From a bacterium (lineage in GTDB: Bacteria > UBP14 > UBA6098 > B30-G16), in contig JAUWMV010000015.1 in assembly GCA_030613005.1 (NCBI GenBank), positions 1-50,534 on the forward strand: a stretch of 50,534 nucleotides of DNA, read 5' to 3'. The notes beneath the pieces are model-generated. The model ran no database searches, was not told the origin of the DNA, and saw only the letters and a list, made by a program, of their open reading frames with translations. The position numbers were made by a program, and so were the translations under genes. Of this stretch, positions 17,778 through 27,353 are shown piece after piece. How positions within the stretch are numbered: position 1 is the first letter of the stretch; every line of letters begins with the position of its first letter.

Positions 17778-19049
17778 CTAAATCATTTTTCCCATATCCG
17801 CTACTAACTCAGGATAAAGCGGAAACCCTTCACAAAGCTCGAGAACACTATTCTTAACATTTGCTATAACAGCCTCGTCCTCGATGCTAATTAAAATTTT
17901 ATGGATTAACTGCGCAATCTCACGCATTTGCTCCTCTTTCATACCACGTGTTGTTACAGCAGGCGTTCCAATCCTCAGACCACTTGTAATAAATGGTTTC
18001 TGCGGATCGAACGGAATTGTATTGCGATTAACTGTTATTTCAGCTCTGCCTAATGCCTCCTCCGCAGCCTTGCCTGTTATATCCAACGCCCTGAGGTCGA
18101 GAAGCATAAGATGATTGTCGGTTCCACCAGATACGATTCTAATCCCAGTCCTTCCAAACTCATCTGCCATTGCAGAGGCATTGGCAACGGTTTGCTTTTG
18201 GTATTCTTTGAATTCGACAGTCATAGCCTCCTTAAATGCAATAGCTTTTGCTGCAATAACATGCATAAGCGGACCACCCTGCATGCCTGGCATGACTATT
18301 TTGTCCAACGCTTTCCTGTGTTCCTCCTTGCACAAAACAAATCCTGCTCGAGGTCCACGAAGAGTTTTGTGTGTCGTCGATGTAACGAAATCGCATTTCG
18401 GAACAGGGCTTGGATGAATACCAGCTGCAACCAGTCCAGCAAAATGAGCCATATCCGCCACCAAAACTGCGCCAATCTCATCTGCTATTTCACGGAACTT
18501 ATCGAAATCCCAGAAACGAGGATATGCCGACGCACCAGTCATGATAAGTTTCGGCTTATGTTCAATTGCAAGTTTTCTAATTTCATCGTAATTAAGCATT
18601 TCGGTTTCTTTGTCAACACCATAATGCACCACATTATACAAAAAACCCGAGAAATTTACCGGATGGCCATGTGTCAGGTGTCCGCCGTGAGTGAGCTTGA
18701 GTCCCATAATAGTATCTCCGGGCTTAAGACAAGTAAAATATACAGCCATATTCGCCTGGGAACCGCTGTGTGGCTGGACATTAGCATGCTCAGCACCGAA
18801 TAATTCCTTTGCTCGTTTCCTTGCAAGAGATTCTCCTATGTCTACAAACTCACAGCCCCCATAGTAACGTCTCCCAGGATAACCCTCAGCATATTTGTTT
18901 GTCATTATGAGACCTGTAGCAGCCATAACAGCATACGATGTATAGTTTTCCGAGGCTATAAGTTCCAGCCCGTCGGTTTGACGTTTTAGCTCTTTCCATG
19001 TAGCCTCAAAAATTTCTGGATCGGTTTCTTTCAGATACTCCAAGAACAT
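17778..19049 (-). CDS. glyA: serine hydroxymethyltransferase
   Basis: The 423-residue protein is a full-length Gly[12 protein letters not shown], the active-site region [14 protein letters not shown] and the PLP lysine K228 in [13 protein letters not shown] are present. It converts serine and tetrahydrofolate to glycine and 5,10-methylenetetrahydrofolate, the one-carbon donor that PanB uses. I prefer the ATG at 19049 over the one four codons upstream, because GGAGG inside those upstream codons is correctly spaced for it. It lies about 33 bases after rpiB, in a common rpiB-glyA arrangement under one promoter. Confidence 0.97.
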   Translation of the reverse strand: MFLEYLKETDPEIFEATWKELKRQTDGLELIASENYTSYAVMAATGLIMTNKYAEGYPGRRYYGGCEFVDIGESLARKRAKELFGAEHANVQPHSGSQANMAVYFTCLKPGDTIMGLKLTHGGHLTHGHPVNFSGFLYNVVHYGVDKETEMLNYDEIRKLAIEHKPKLIMTGASAYPRFWDFDKFREIADEIGAVLVADMAHFAGLVAAGIHPSPVPKCDFVTSTTHKTLRGPRAGFVLCKEEHRKALDKIVMPGMQGGPLMHVIAAKAIAFKEAMTVEFKEYQKQTVANASAMADEFGRTGIRIVSGGTDNHLMLLDLRALDITGKAAEEALGRAEITVNRNTIPFDPQKPFITSGLRIGTPAVTTRGMKEEQMREIAQLIHKILISIEDEAVIANVKNSVLELCEGFPLYPELVADMGKMI

Positions 19050-19082
19050 TTTTACCTCCATAAGTTTTTATAATCTAACTAA

Positions 19083-19535
19083 TTAATTTTCAATTGAATC
19101 GATCATTCTCACTCGTCTTTTGTGACGTTGACCGGCTGGCATATCACCGTCGAACGGAGTTGAAATAAATTTTCTTACAATTTCCAGCACAATATCCGGT
19201 GCAATCATGCGCCCACCAAAGCATAGAACATTAGCATTGTTATGCCGTCGAGACAATTCAGCATATCGTGTATTCGAACAAAGTGCTGCTCGAACTCCTT
19301 TTATCTTGTTGGCAGACATAGTCATACCAAGACCTGTACCGCAAATCAATATCCCATAATCAAACTCTTCATCCGCAATCCGTTTTGCTACTTTTAATGC
19401 ATACACCGGATAATCATGTGGTGTAGGATAATGACAACCGAAATCCTCAACCTGAATGCCCTGTTGTCGAAGTTCATCGCGGATAAATTCCTTAAGCTGG
19501 AAACCTGCATGATCATTGCCTATTGCTATTTTCAT
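19083..19535 (-). CDS. rpiB: ribose-5-phosphate isomerase B
   Basis: The 150-residue protein shows the RpiB/LacAB fold. NDHAG is at residues 7-11, the catalytic Cys65 lies in ICGTGLGMTMSANKIKGVRA, and SRRHNNANVLCFGGR follows. It interconverts ribose 5-phosphate and ribulose 5-phosphate in the pentose phosphate pathway. It is the first gene of the rpiB-glyA unit, with a promoter directly upstream. Confidence 0.96.
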   Translation of the reverse strand: MKIAIGNDHAGFQLKEFIRDELRQQGIQVEDFGCHYPTPHDYPVYALKVAKRIADEEFDYGILICGTGLGMTMSANKIKGVRAALCSNTRYAELSRRHNNANVLCFGGRMIAPDIVLEIVRKFISTPFDGDMPAGQRHKRRVRMIDSIEN

Positions 19536-19566
19536 TATCAGAGCTCCTATTCGACTATTATTTCAA

Positions 19567-19595
19567 ATTAAATCCTGCATACCACGAAATGTCAA
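19567..19595 (-). promoter_or_regulatory. promoter of the rpiB-glyA unit
   Basis: Read leftwards, TTGACA (19595-19590) is followed after 17 bases by TTTAAT (19572-19567), one mismatch from the -10 consensus. The leader to the rpiB ATG at 19535 would be about 25 bases. Confidence 0.65.
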
Positions 19596-19689
19596 GTTTT
19601 TTGGTTAAAATAAAAGACGCACTGTATATTATGGAAATCTCTTACATAGAAAAACAAGTATTTAACCAAAATAATTGTAGTTGTCAATA

Positions 19690-20637
19690 CTACGACAAAA
19701 CCTTAAGCCAGTAATCCAATATATCCCTCAGCGATTTAGATAATGGAATTTCTGGTTCCCAGCCAAGTGTATTGGTAATCTTTTCGTGACTGCCGTAAAC
19801 CATAGGCGTATCAATTGGACGTAATCTTGAAGTATCGATTTCAATTTTTATGTTAGTATTTGCATATTCTATGAGTGTATCGAGAATTGAGCCTATTCGA
19901 ACTGGCGTACCGCTGCATATATTAAAAATAAAAGGTTTCTTGGCTTCAACAATTAGCTTGTATGCTCGGACTACATCTCGAACATCCGAGAAATCCCTAT
20001 AAGCCGAGAGATTGCCCACACTAACTATCGGTGCGTGTTTATTCAACATTATCTGTGCGAGCTGTTTTGCGAATGCGGAAGTAACGAAAACCTCTCCTTG
20101 TCTCGGACCTATATGGTTGAAAGAACGTGCTATTGTAACATTTAATTTCCATGATTTTTGATATTGCTGAGCTGCCAGATCTGTTGCGGCTTTTGTGGTT
20201 GCATACATATTATTCGGACGAAAGTGTGAGTTTTCTGTTAGTGGAAGTTCGTCATCGGATAACGGAGAACCGTATATCTCTCCAGTCGATATTATTAGAG
20301 CGAACGTATCTGGCGAATAATTCCTAATCCACTCCAAAAGATTCAATGTACCCCATAGGTTGACCTTCCAGGTTAAACTTGGGTTACTGTGCGCATAAGG
20401 GACAAAAGATATCGCAGCAAGATGAATTACAGCATCAGGTTTTGAGCGATTCAAGGCTTCATAAAAGGATTCCCTATTCGAAACATCACCACGAATGAGT
20501 TCTATATCAGTTCTTCGAACTTTCTTGGGAACATCCTCGAGAAAATGATATCCTGATACTTCATGATCGTTTTTTAGCAATTCATCCAAAAGATAACTGC
20601 CAACGAAACCCTCGATGCCCGTAATAAATATTTTCAT
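19690..20637 (-). CDS. rmd: GDP-4-keto-6-deoxy-mannose reductase-type NAD(P)-dependent epimerase/reductase
   Basis: The 315-residue protein is an extended short-chain dehydrogenase. GxxGxxG lies at the N-terminus (GIEGFVG), the catalytic STGEIYG and Y145-xxx-K149 (YATTK) are present, and RLRPIDTPMVYG is typical of GDP-4-keto-6-deoxymannose reductases. Together with the GDP-mannose 4,6-dehydratase just upstream it would make GDP-6-deoxy sugars such as GDP-rhamnose for surface polysaccharide. Substrate stereochemistry cannot be read from sequence, so a related epimerase activity is possible. It is separated from gmd by about 51 bases and shares its promoter. Confidence 0.85.
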   Translation of the reverse strand: MKIFITGIEGFVGSYLLDELLKNDHEVSGYHFLEDVPKKVRRTDIELIRGDVSNRESFYEALNRSKPDAVIHLAAISFVPYAHSNPSLTWKVNLWGTLNLLEWIRNYSPDTFALIISTGEIYGSPLSDDELPLTENSHFRPNNMYATTKAATDLAAQQYQKSWKLNVTIARSFNHIGPRQGEVFVTSAFAKQLAQIMLNKHAPIVSVGNLSAYRDFSDVRDVVRAYKLIVEAKKPFIFNICSGTPVRIGSILDTLIEYANTNIKIEIDTSRLRPIDTPMVYGSHEKITNTLGWEPEIPLSKSLRDILDYWLKVLS

Positions 20638-20688
20638 ATCTATCGGAAACCTCCCAAATCTTGAAAATCTGCGGGAAATCTATTGCTA

Positions 20689-21738
20689 TTACTTCTTTAG
20701 AAGTCTCTCGATGCAGTTCATATCCGAATCTACCATCATACAAACCAACTGCTCGAACTTCACTTTAGGAGACCAATTAAGCTTTTTCAGGGATTTTTTA
20801 GGATCTGCGAGGAGTTGATGAACTTCAGCTGGTCTGAAATATTTTCGATCCACAATTACCAATACATCACCGGTTTTCCTGTCTAAGCCTTTTTCCTCAT
20901 ATCCTTCACCTTCCCATACTATATCATAACCAGCATAATTGAACGCAATCGTAGCGAACTCTCGAACGGAATGCGCTATCCCAGTGCCAACAACGAAATC
21001 TTCTGGTTCATCCTGAAGATTAAGCATTCTCCACATCATCTCCACGTAGTCACCAGCAAAACCCCAGTCGCGTTTTGCATCCAGAGTACCAAGCCGTAAA
21101 ACGTCTTGAAGCCCGTATTTTATTCGAGCAACAGCGTCGGTTATCTTTCGCGTAACGAACTCTTTGCCACGTCGAGGTGATTCATGATTAAATAAAATCC
21201 CCGATACAGCAAAAAGCCCATAGCTTTCTCGATAATTCACAGTGATAAAGTGCCCATAAACCTTAGCCACACCGTAAGGACTGCGCGGATAAAATGGCGT
21301 ATTTTCATTTTGCGGTATCTCACGCACACGACCAAACATCTCCGATGAGGAAGCCTGATAGAATTTCGTTTCAAGTAGGTTATATCGAATAGATTCAAGT
21401 AAGCGAGTTACACCTAAACCAGTGGCTTCACCTGTATAGACCGGTTGATCCCACGATGTAGGAACAAAAGATTGCGCAGCCAAATTGTAAACCTCATCAG
21501 GTTTGTAATGCCTTATCAATGAGTTCATGGACATTTGGTCGAGCAAATCGGCTTGAACAAGAGTTATTTTGTCCCTAATATGTTCTATTCGCTCGAAATT
21601 CTCAGTTGAATTACGACGAACCATTCCATAGACTTTATATCCTTTTTCAAGGAGAAAATCTGCGAGATATGAACCGTCCTGCCCAGTTATACCTGTAATT
21701 AACGCTGTCGGATTTTCTTTTCGTGATTTGTTTGTCAT
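20689..21738 (-). CDS. gmd: GDP-mannose 4,6-dehydratase
   Basis: The 349-residue protein has the Gmd signature. Cofactor loop [26 protein letters not shown], active-site SSSEMFG with YGVAK, and [17 protein letters not shown] are present. It dehydrates GDP-mannose to GDP-4-keto-6-deoxymannose. The ATG at 21738 follows GGGAGGAG. An in-frame codon at 21780 is excluded because it would lie within the promoter. It is the first gene of a gmd-rmd unit. Confidence 0.95.
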   Translation of the reverse strand: MTNKSRKENPTALITGITGQDGSYLADFLLEKGYKVYGMVRRNSTENFERIEHIRDKITLVQADLLDQMSMNSLIRHYKPDEVYNLAAQSFVPTSWDQPVYTGEATGLGVTRLLESIRYNLLETKFYQASSSEMFGRVREIPQNENTPFYPRSPYGVAKVYGHFITVNYRESYGLFAVSGILFNHESPRRGKEFVTRKITDAVARIKYGLQDVLRLGTLDAKRDWGFAGDYVEMMWRMLNLQDEPEDFVVGTGIAHSVREFATIAFNYAGYDIVWEGEGYEEKGLDRKTGDVLVIVDRKYFRPAEVHQLLADPKKSLKKLNWSPKVKFEQLVCMMVDSDMNCIERLLKK

Positions 21739-21762
21739 TACTCCTCCCGTTTTTTTCAACTC

Positions 21763-21791
21763 ACTATACCGATATGACAATGATTTGTCAA
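21763..21791 (-). promoter_or_regulatory. promoter of the gmd-rmd unit
   Basis: Read leftwards, TTGACA (21791-21786), 17 bases, then TATAGT (21768-21763). The predicted start is near 21756, just ahead of the Shine-Dalgarno sequence for the ATG at 21738. Confidence 0.7.
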
Positions 21792-22010
21792 GACAGACTA
21801 TTGTTGAAATTTAGATAAGAGTGGATTAATTAATATCATTCCTTAGCTAACTAAAACTTTCTCTTTGACACAACTAACATCTTTTATAATTTAACTGCCT
21901 ATCTTAATAGACCAAACATTTATGATTAATAAAACAGATTTATGCTATTAGGATTTATTTAAAATTTTTATAAATTATTCCTCTCTGCAAAGTGATAAAT
22001 AGGAGGTGCT

Positions 22011-23009
22011 ATGACAATTATAAATCTTGCAGATGAAACAAAAGCTGCAGAAAATCTTTCACTTGCTGCGGATTCTATAAAAGAGCAGATTGCCAGACGA
22101 ATAATTGGGCAAGATAAAGTTATCGAGGAGCTTCTAATCGTTCTTCTCGCTGGAGGTCATGTTCTTCTGATAGGCGTTCCCGGACTTGCGAAAACACTTT
22201 TGGTCAGCACAATATCCGAGGCTTTGGAGCTTAAATTTTCGAGGATTCAATTCACGCCCGATCTTATGCCGTCGGATATTACTGGGACTGAGGTGCTGGA
22301 ACAGGATAGAAGCACTGGTGAGAGATTCTTCAGATTCGTTAAAGGACCTATATTTGGCAATATTATATTAGCTGACGAAATAAACCGAACGCCACCAAAA
22401 ACGCAGGCTGCTCTTCTCCAGGCTATGCAAGAACATGAAGTCTCAACTGGTAATCAGACATTCAAAGTACCTGAACCGTTTTTTGTATTAGCAACTCAGA
22501 ATCCTATAGAACAGGAAGGCACATATCCTCTTCCCGAAGCTCAGCTCGACCGATTTATGTTCAATGTTAATATCGACTATCCAAAGTTTGACGAAGAGGT
22601 TGAAATAGTTAAGAAGACCACTGGGGCTTTTGAACCAAAGGTTGAACCGACATTATCCGCCGACGATATTATTAAACTTCAAAAACTGGTGAGGCGAATA
22701 CCTGTCTCCGATAGGATCGTAGAATACTGTGTCAGACTCACTAATAGCACACGCCCCGGAAAGAGTAAGTTTGATTTCGTTAAGCGATATTTGCGCTGGG
22801 GCGCTGGTCCTCGAGCAAGCCAATATCTTGTGTTAGGCGCAAAAACCAGAGCGGTTCTTCACGGAAATCTCACGCCATCAATCGAGGATGTCCGAGAAGT
22901 AGCATTGCCGGTATTTCGTCATAGAATTATTACATCCTTCAATGCTGAAGCAGAGGGTGTAGAAACTGACGATATAACAAAATGGATTCTTGAAAAGATT
23001 GAAGAATAG
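22011..23009 (+). CDS. MoxR-type AAA+ ATPase
   Basis: The 332-residue protein has the MoxR features. Walker A is GVPGLAKT (residues 55-62), Walker B is ILADEINRTPPKTQAALLQAMQE (its first residues hold the acidic pair), and sensor and arginine-finger regions include LATQNPIEQEGTYPLPEAQLDRFM. MoxR ATPases act as chaperones that assemble or activate protein complexes, usually with DUF58 and von Willebrand A proteins encoded next door. Those partners are absent here. The next gene is a sugar nucleotidyltransferase. AGGAGGTGCT precedes the ATG. Confidence 0.93.
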   Translation: MTIINLADETKAAENLSLAADSIKEQIARRIIGQDKVIEELLIVLLAGGHVLLIGVPGLAKTLLVSTISEALELKFSRIQFTPDLMPSDITGTEVLEQDRSTGERFFRFVKGPIFGNIILADEINRTPPKTQAALLQAMQEHEVSTGNQTFKVPEPFFVLATQNPIEQEGTYPLPEAQLDRFMFNVNIDYPKFDEEVEIVKKTTGAFEPKVEPTLSADDIIKLQKLVRRIPVSDRIVEYCVRLTNSTRPGKSKFDFVKRYLRWGAGPRASQYLVLGAKTRAVLHGNLTPSIEDVREVALPVFRHRIITSFNAEAEGVETDDITKWILEKIEE

Positions 23010-23065
23010 CAATTTTAATATATATCGATGATTATTCGATTTTAGAAGAAATTTGAGGGGATTCC

Positions 23066-24049
23066 ATGAAAGCCATAATACCTGTTGCCGGTGTGGGAGA
23101 ACGACTTAGACCGTTCACGCACACAACGCCTAAACCGCTTCTCTCGTTGGCAGGCAAACCTATTCTCGCTCACATTATAGATTGGCTTATTGAACAGGGA
23201 GTTAGTGAACTTGTATTAGTTGTGGGTTATATGGGCGATCAGATAGAGGATTTTGTTGAAGAACATTACGATTTACCTGTTAATATTGTCTATCAAGAGA
23301 AATTATCCGGATTAGGATATGCAATTTATCTCGCATTAAAACACATTTCATCTGAACCTTTTTTAGTTGTTCTCGGTGATACGATTCTTGAAGCAGATCT
23401 GAGCAGTATTATTAACGAAAAAAATAAGAATTTCATCGGGATAACCGAGGTTGAAGACCCTCGAAGGTTCGGTGTGGTTGAAATGTCTGGACGAAATATT
23501 ATAAGAGTGGAGGAAAAACCACAATATCCAAAAAGCAACCGAATTATCGCTGGTTTCTATTGTTTTAATCGAAAGGAAACGCTTGAACAAACGCTGAAAG
23601 GTAATATAGAAAGTGGATTAAAAACTCATGGAGAAATACAATTAACCGATGCGCTGCAAAAAATGCTCAAAGCCGGAGAGAAATTCGAAGGATTCGCTAT
23701 CGATGGTTGGTACGACTGCGGAAAGCCGGAGACGCTACTGCAAACACAGAGACATCTTCTCTCAAAAAACCAATACACAACAAAGCGTGAAGGCAGTATT
23801 ATTTTTCCACCAGTGTATATAGAAGAAAGTGCATCGGTTGAGGGTTCTATTGTCGGACCGTTTGTATCTATAGGCAAGAACTCACATATTAAGAACTCTA
23901 TTTTGATGGACAGCATTGTGGGAGATGGCACGACACTTTCGAAATGTATCCTGGAAAGCTCTATTCTGGGAAATGATTCTACGTTTATTGGAATAGCATA
24001 TAAACTAAACATAGGAAACTCATCCAAAGTTGAATTGGAATGGAAATGA
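23066..24049 (+). CDS. sugar-phosphate nucleotidyltransferase with left-handed beta-helix tail
   Basis: The 327-residue protein begins with the nucleotidyltransferase signature (MKAIIPVAGVGERLRPFTHT, then PKPLLSLAGKPIL). It continues with VVLGDTI and IDGWYDCGKPETLLQTQRHL. The last 85 residues contain hexapeptide-type repeats (SIVGPFVSIGKNSHIKNSIL). Overall it resembles long glucose-1-phosphate thymidylyltransferases, which make dTDP-glucose for deoxysugar pathways. The base and sugar specificity is not certain. It starts about 56 bases after moxR and ends 30 bases before metK, so the three may be co-transcribed. Confidence 0.85.
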   Translation: MKAIIPVAGVGERLRPFTHTTPKPLLSLAGKPILAHIIDWLIEQGVSELVLVVGYMGDQIEDFVEEHYDLPVNIVYQEKLSGLGYAIYLALKHISSEPFLVVLGDTILEADLSSIINEKNKNFIGITEVEDPRRFGVVEMSGRNIIRVEEKPQYPKSNRIIAGFYCFNRKETLEQTLKGNIESGLKTHGEIQLTDALQKMLKAGEKFEGFAIDGWYDCGKPETLLQTQRHLLSKNQYTTKREGSIIFPPVYIEESASVEGSIVGPFVSIGKNSHIKNSILMDSIVGDGTTLSKCILESSILGNDSTFIGIAYKLNIGNSSKVELEWK

Positions 24050-24079
24050 GGGCTCAAACACCTCAAAAAGGAGGAAGAT

Positions 24080-25228
24080 ATGACTCAACAACAAGGTAAA
24101 TATATGTTCACGTCGGAAAGTGTAACTGAAGGACATCCGGACAAGGTTTGTGACCAAATATCCGATGCAATACTCGATGCAATTTTAAAAGATGACCCAA
24201 ATGGTCGTGTAGCATGCGAGGTTTTTGCTACCACAGGATTGGTTTTAGTTGGTGGTGAAATTACTACAACTACATACGTGGAAATTCCAGAGATTGCCCG
24301 GAAAGTCATCCGTGATATCGGATATAACGATCCTCACCTAGGATTTCACTGGGAGAATATATCAGTTTTAACAGCCATAGATAAACAATCGAGTGATATA
24401 GCATTGGGCGTGGATAGAGAAGGAGCCGGAGATCAAGGGATTATGTTCGGATACGCCTGCACCGAGACACCAGAACTTATGCCATTGCCTATTGCGATGG
24501 CTCATAAACTGGCATATAAAATGTCTGAAGTAAGAAAAGACAACGTTTTGGAGTGGCTAAGACCGGATGGCAAAACTCAGGTCACAGTTAAATATGAACG
24601 AGGTGTCCCTAAACACATAGATGCAATAGTAATAGCAGCACAACATCACCCGGATATACCGGAAAAAAGAGTTAGAGAAGAAATTATAAACAAAGTTATT
24701 AAGCCGCTCGTTGTACCGGAAATGATGCCCGATGAAACTAAGATATACGTTAATCCAACTGGACGTTTCGTATTAGGAGGTCCAGTAGCCGATACAGGAT
24801 TAACCGGTCGTAAAATCGTTGTCGATACATACGGTGGTTACGCTCACACAGGCGGCGGATGCTTTTCCGGTAAGGACCCCTCAAAGGTGGATAGATCCGC
24901 ATCATATATGGCAAGACATATCGCCAAAAACATCGTTGCGGCAGAAATAGCCGCTAAATGCGAGGTTCAGCTTTCATACGCGATAGGAATCCCAGAACCT
25001 ATCTCGATATTTATCGACACATATGGAACAGGCAAGCTTCCCGAAGAGGAGCTTGAGAGAATGATCTTCGATAATTTCCCTTTAACCCCACATGGAATGA
25101 TCGAATATCTCGATCTTAGAAGACCGATATACCTAAAAACAGCTGCTTATGGTCATTTCGGCAGAGAGTTGCCAAGTTTTACATGGGAGAAAACAGATAG
25201 AATAGATGATTTGAAAAACTATCTATAA
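24080..25228 (+). CDS. metK: S-adenosylmethionine synthase
   Basis: The 382-residue protein is a complete Met[33 protein letters not shown] and the phosphate-binding [19 protein letters not shown] are all present. It makes S-adenosylmethionine from methionine and ATP. AAAAAGGAGG precedes the ATG. There is no room for a SAM riboswitch in the 30-base gap from the previous gene. It is the last housekeeping gene before the accessory island. Confidence 0.97.
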   Translation: MTQQQGKYMFTSESVTEGHPDKVCDQISDAILDAILKDDPNGRVACEVFATTGLVLVGGEITTTTYVEIPEIARKVIRDIGYNDPHLGFHWENISVLTAIDKQSSDIALGVDREGAGDQGIMFGYACTETPELMPLPIAMAHKLAYKMSEVRKDNVLEWLRPDGKTQVTVKYERGVPKHIDAIVIAAQHHPDIPEKRVREEIINKVIKPLVVPEMMPDETKIYVNPTGRFVLGGPVADTGLTGRKIVVDTYGGYAHTGGGCFSGKDPSKVDRSASYMARHIAKNIVAAEIAAKCEVQLSYAIGIPEPISIFIDTYGTGKLPEEELERMIFDNFPLTPHGMIEYLDLRRPIYLKTAAYGHFGRELPSFTWEKTDRIDDLKNYL

Positions 25229-25390
25229 AATATTGTATTGTAAGGATTTTTTCCAGAGTAGAAGTAGGTTTTTTGGAGCTTTTGGCAATATGCTAATTTA
25301 TATTATTTTTTTATTATTAGTGCTAGGGAAATCTAATTTTCTTGAATTTCCTTGGTATCTTATTATGTTACTTGAAAAGGAGGAAAAAAA

Positions 25391-26947
25391 ATGAATAACC
25401 AAGTTAAGTATGATTTTTTATTCTCATATGCAGATGTTGAAGTGGAAAAAAGATATGTAAGTGAAATTTATAAAAAACTAAAAGATTATGGATATAAAAT
25501 ATTTTTCGATGCACTGAAATCGAATAAGGAAATTGCTGATTCAATTACCGAAGAACTAAAAGAATTTTTGCGGAATAAATATATGAATGAAGGTAAGTTC
25601 TGTGTAATTTTTCATTCTGATAATTATAATAAACATCAATACACTAAAGTCGAATTGAAAGCAGCATTAGAAAAAATGCTAAATGATTTCCCCAATTATG
25701 TGATTGTTATCAAGATGGATAATGCACAACTTCCTAAACAGTTAGAAGGAAAGATACGTTTAGATAAAAGAACAAATAAAATTAAAGACATAGTAGATAT
25801 ACTCCACAAATTTTATGAAAAGTACAAATACCTTGAAAGTGTAGAAAATCATAATAAGTGGATTACAGCAGCATATAAGAATCCTGAACAGAAAGTCATA
25901 AATAATACAGATTGCGTTTGGCTCAGGGGTCACTTGGTCAATGCTTTAATAGATGATGTTAAACTGGAATATGAACCACCAGATTCAAATAAATCTTATA
26001 AAAAATCTAATGAAGTATTGTTTTTTTTAAATGGAATGGATAAAGATATTAAGGATGTTTATGAGAAGTGTGTATCAATTCACGAATTGAAATTTATCGA
26101 TGGAATGAAGCGGGATATTAAGAAAGTTTATATAAACTGGTTTAAATCGATGGAAAAAGAGGAAAAAGATCGTCTATCAGAATTAATCAAAGAAGACTGG
26201 GGGTTACAAGTAAGATTAAAAAGAAAGCACTATGATCATGAAGGATGTACAATCCTTTTTCTAAGTCCAATGAAGTATATCTACTATCTATCCATACTAC
26301 GTAGAATGTATGAACCTGAACTTAGAAACCTTAGAAATGAAGTTTTAATTAATATTTTAAAGTTTAATAAGGGTAGTTCTTTGTTATTACCATCGAATTT
26401 CGCGATACATATGGCGATTGTGACAAAGGATAATAAAGCCTTGTTAAGGCAAAGATCCTCCGAGACAGAATTGTATCCAGAGGCGTGGGAAGCAGGGATA
26501 GGAGAATTTATGCATGGACCCTCTTATAATAAAGAAGGAGAATATCCCCATTTCAGTGAAGGTGAACCTAATTTATCTCTTTATTTAAGGAATGCTGTAA
26601 AAGAAGAATTAGGTTATACAGAAGAAAAGGAAGATTGTTTCAGACTTTACGGATTTGCAATTGAATATCTCACTCTTGCTCCAAAGCTAATTGTTGTATA
26701 TAATTCATCTGGAACATCAACAGATATAGCAAAAACAGTAACTAATGCAAAGGATAAAGGTCGAGCTCATAAATGGCCTGATTTTACAATTAATGAACTT
26801 GTTTCAGCTTTTAAGGACAAAGAGAAGTATCCCAGTTGGGGTCCAACCTCAAAGTTAGCGCTGATTCTAAGTTTGACACAAGGCAAGACTGAAACCCAAA
26901 AAAAAGGAATTTTAGAAATTATTAAGCAAAGAATGAAAGATTGTTAA
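25391..26947 (+). CDS. TIR-domain protein fused to a Nudix-like domain, candidate defence effector
   Basis: The protein has 518 residues behind a strong Shine-Dalgarno sequence (AAAAGGAGG). Residues 5-145 look like a TIR domain. KYDFLFSYADVEVEKRYV corresponds to the first strand and box, KIFFD follows, CVIFHSDNY is the third strand, and YTKVELKAAL carries Glu88 at the position of the NAD-cleaving glutamate. Residues about 150-330 are an unrecognised helical linker. Residues about 335-435 resemble a Nudix fold (AIHMAIVTKDNKALLRQRSS, then GIGEFMHG and VKEELGYTEE with E405-E406). The leading Arg-Glu of the usual Nudix box is replaced by Asn-Ala, so hydrolysis may be altered or lost. The gene is much richer in A/T than metK and opens the accessory island. 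TIR domains cleave NAD; the Nudix part could bind or process an ADP-ribose product. Confidence 0.7.
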   Translation: MNNQVKYDFLFSYADVEVEKRYVSEIYKKLKDYGYKIFFDALKSNKEIADSITEELKEFLRNKYMNEGKFCVIFHSDNYNKHQYTKVELKAALEKMLNDFPNYVIVIKMDNAQLPKQLEGKIRLDKRTNKIKDIVDILHKFYEKYKYLESVENHNKWITAAYKNPEQKVINNTDCVWLRGHLVNALIDDVKLEYEPPDSNKSYKKSNEVLFFLNGMDKDIKDVYEKCVSIHELKFIDGMKRDIKKVYINWFKSMEKEEKDRLSELIKEDWGLQVRLKRKHYDHEGCTILFLSPMKYIYYLSILRRMYEPELRNLRNEVLINILKFNKGSSLLLPSNFAIHMAIVTKDNKALLRQRSSETELYPEAWEAGIGEFMHGPSYNKEGEYPHFSEGEPNLSLYLRNAVKEELGYTEEKEDCFRLYGFAIEYLTLAPKLIVVYNSSGTSTDIAKTVTNAKDKGRAHKWPDFTINELVSAFKDKEKYPSWGPTSKLALILSLTQGKTETQKKGILEIIKQRMKDC

Positions 26948-27353
26948 ATTGTATAAATGAAATTAAGCATTAGATTTATTATTGATTCTTGAAATAATCA
27001 TACTTACCACAAACACTGAGAATTCTTTAAATATTGGATTTCTCGATGTATTTGGTTTTAACACTGGGATAAAGATTAGCCTTACTTATTTATTCAGTTT
27101 ACACTCGATCTTTTAATACACATGATTGAATATGAAACATAATTTTGATATTCATTTTACCTCTATCTTAATTCAAAAGGAGATAGCGGAGGAGGTAGAA
27201 ACTCGTCGCGAAGTGGCAAAAAAACAGTGTGGGATATGACGGTTATTAGGAGATGCGAGTGATGGTGATGTTGTAGAATTCATTATAAATCTTGTATTTG
27301 CAGAACTTTTATATAAAGCAAAATTGAACAACGAACATAAATGAAAGGAGTAT
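26948..27353. other. 406-base AT-rich spacer with no supported gene
   Basis: No frame with a start codon and Shine-Dalgarno sequence is supported here. Two short open stretches on the plus strand look protein-like. One near 27180 reads EIAEEVETRREVAKKQCGI then stop. The other ends near 27343 (FIINLVFAELLYKAKLNNEHK). They lie in different frames without starts and may be remnants of a lost gene. Confidence 0.4.

Noticed and set aside
21865-21890. TTGACA and TATAAT upstream of moxR as a promoter
   Set aside because: The spacer is only 14 bases, too short for a normal sigma70 promoter, although both hexamers are perfect.
24050-24079. SAM riboswitch before metK
   Set aside because: Only 30 bases separate the genes, which is too short for a SAM aptamer.
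26948-27353. Short protein-like stretches in the spacer before the trypsin-like protease gene
   Set aside because: They lie in different frames without starts, so no gene can be defined.
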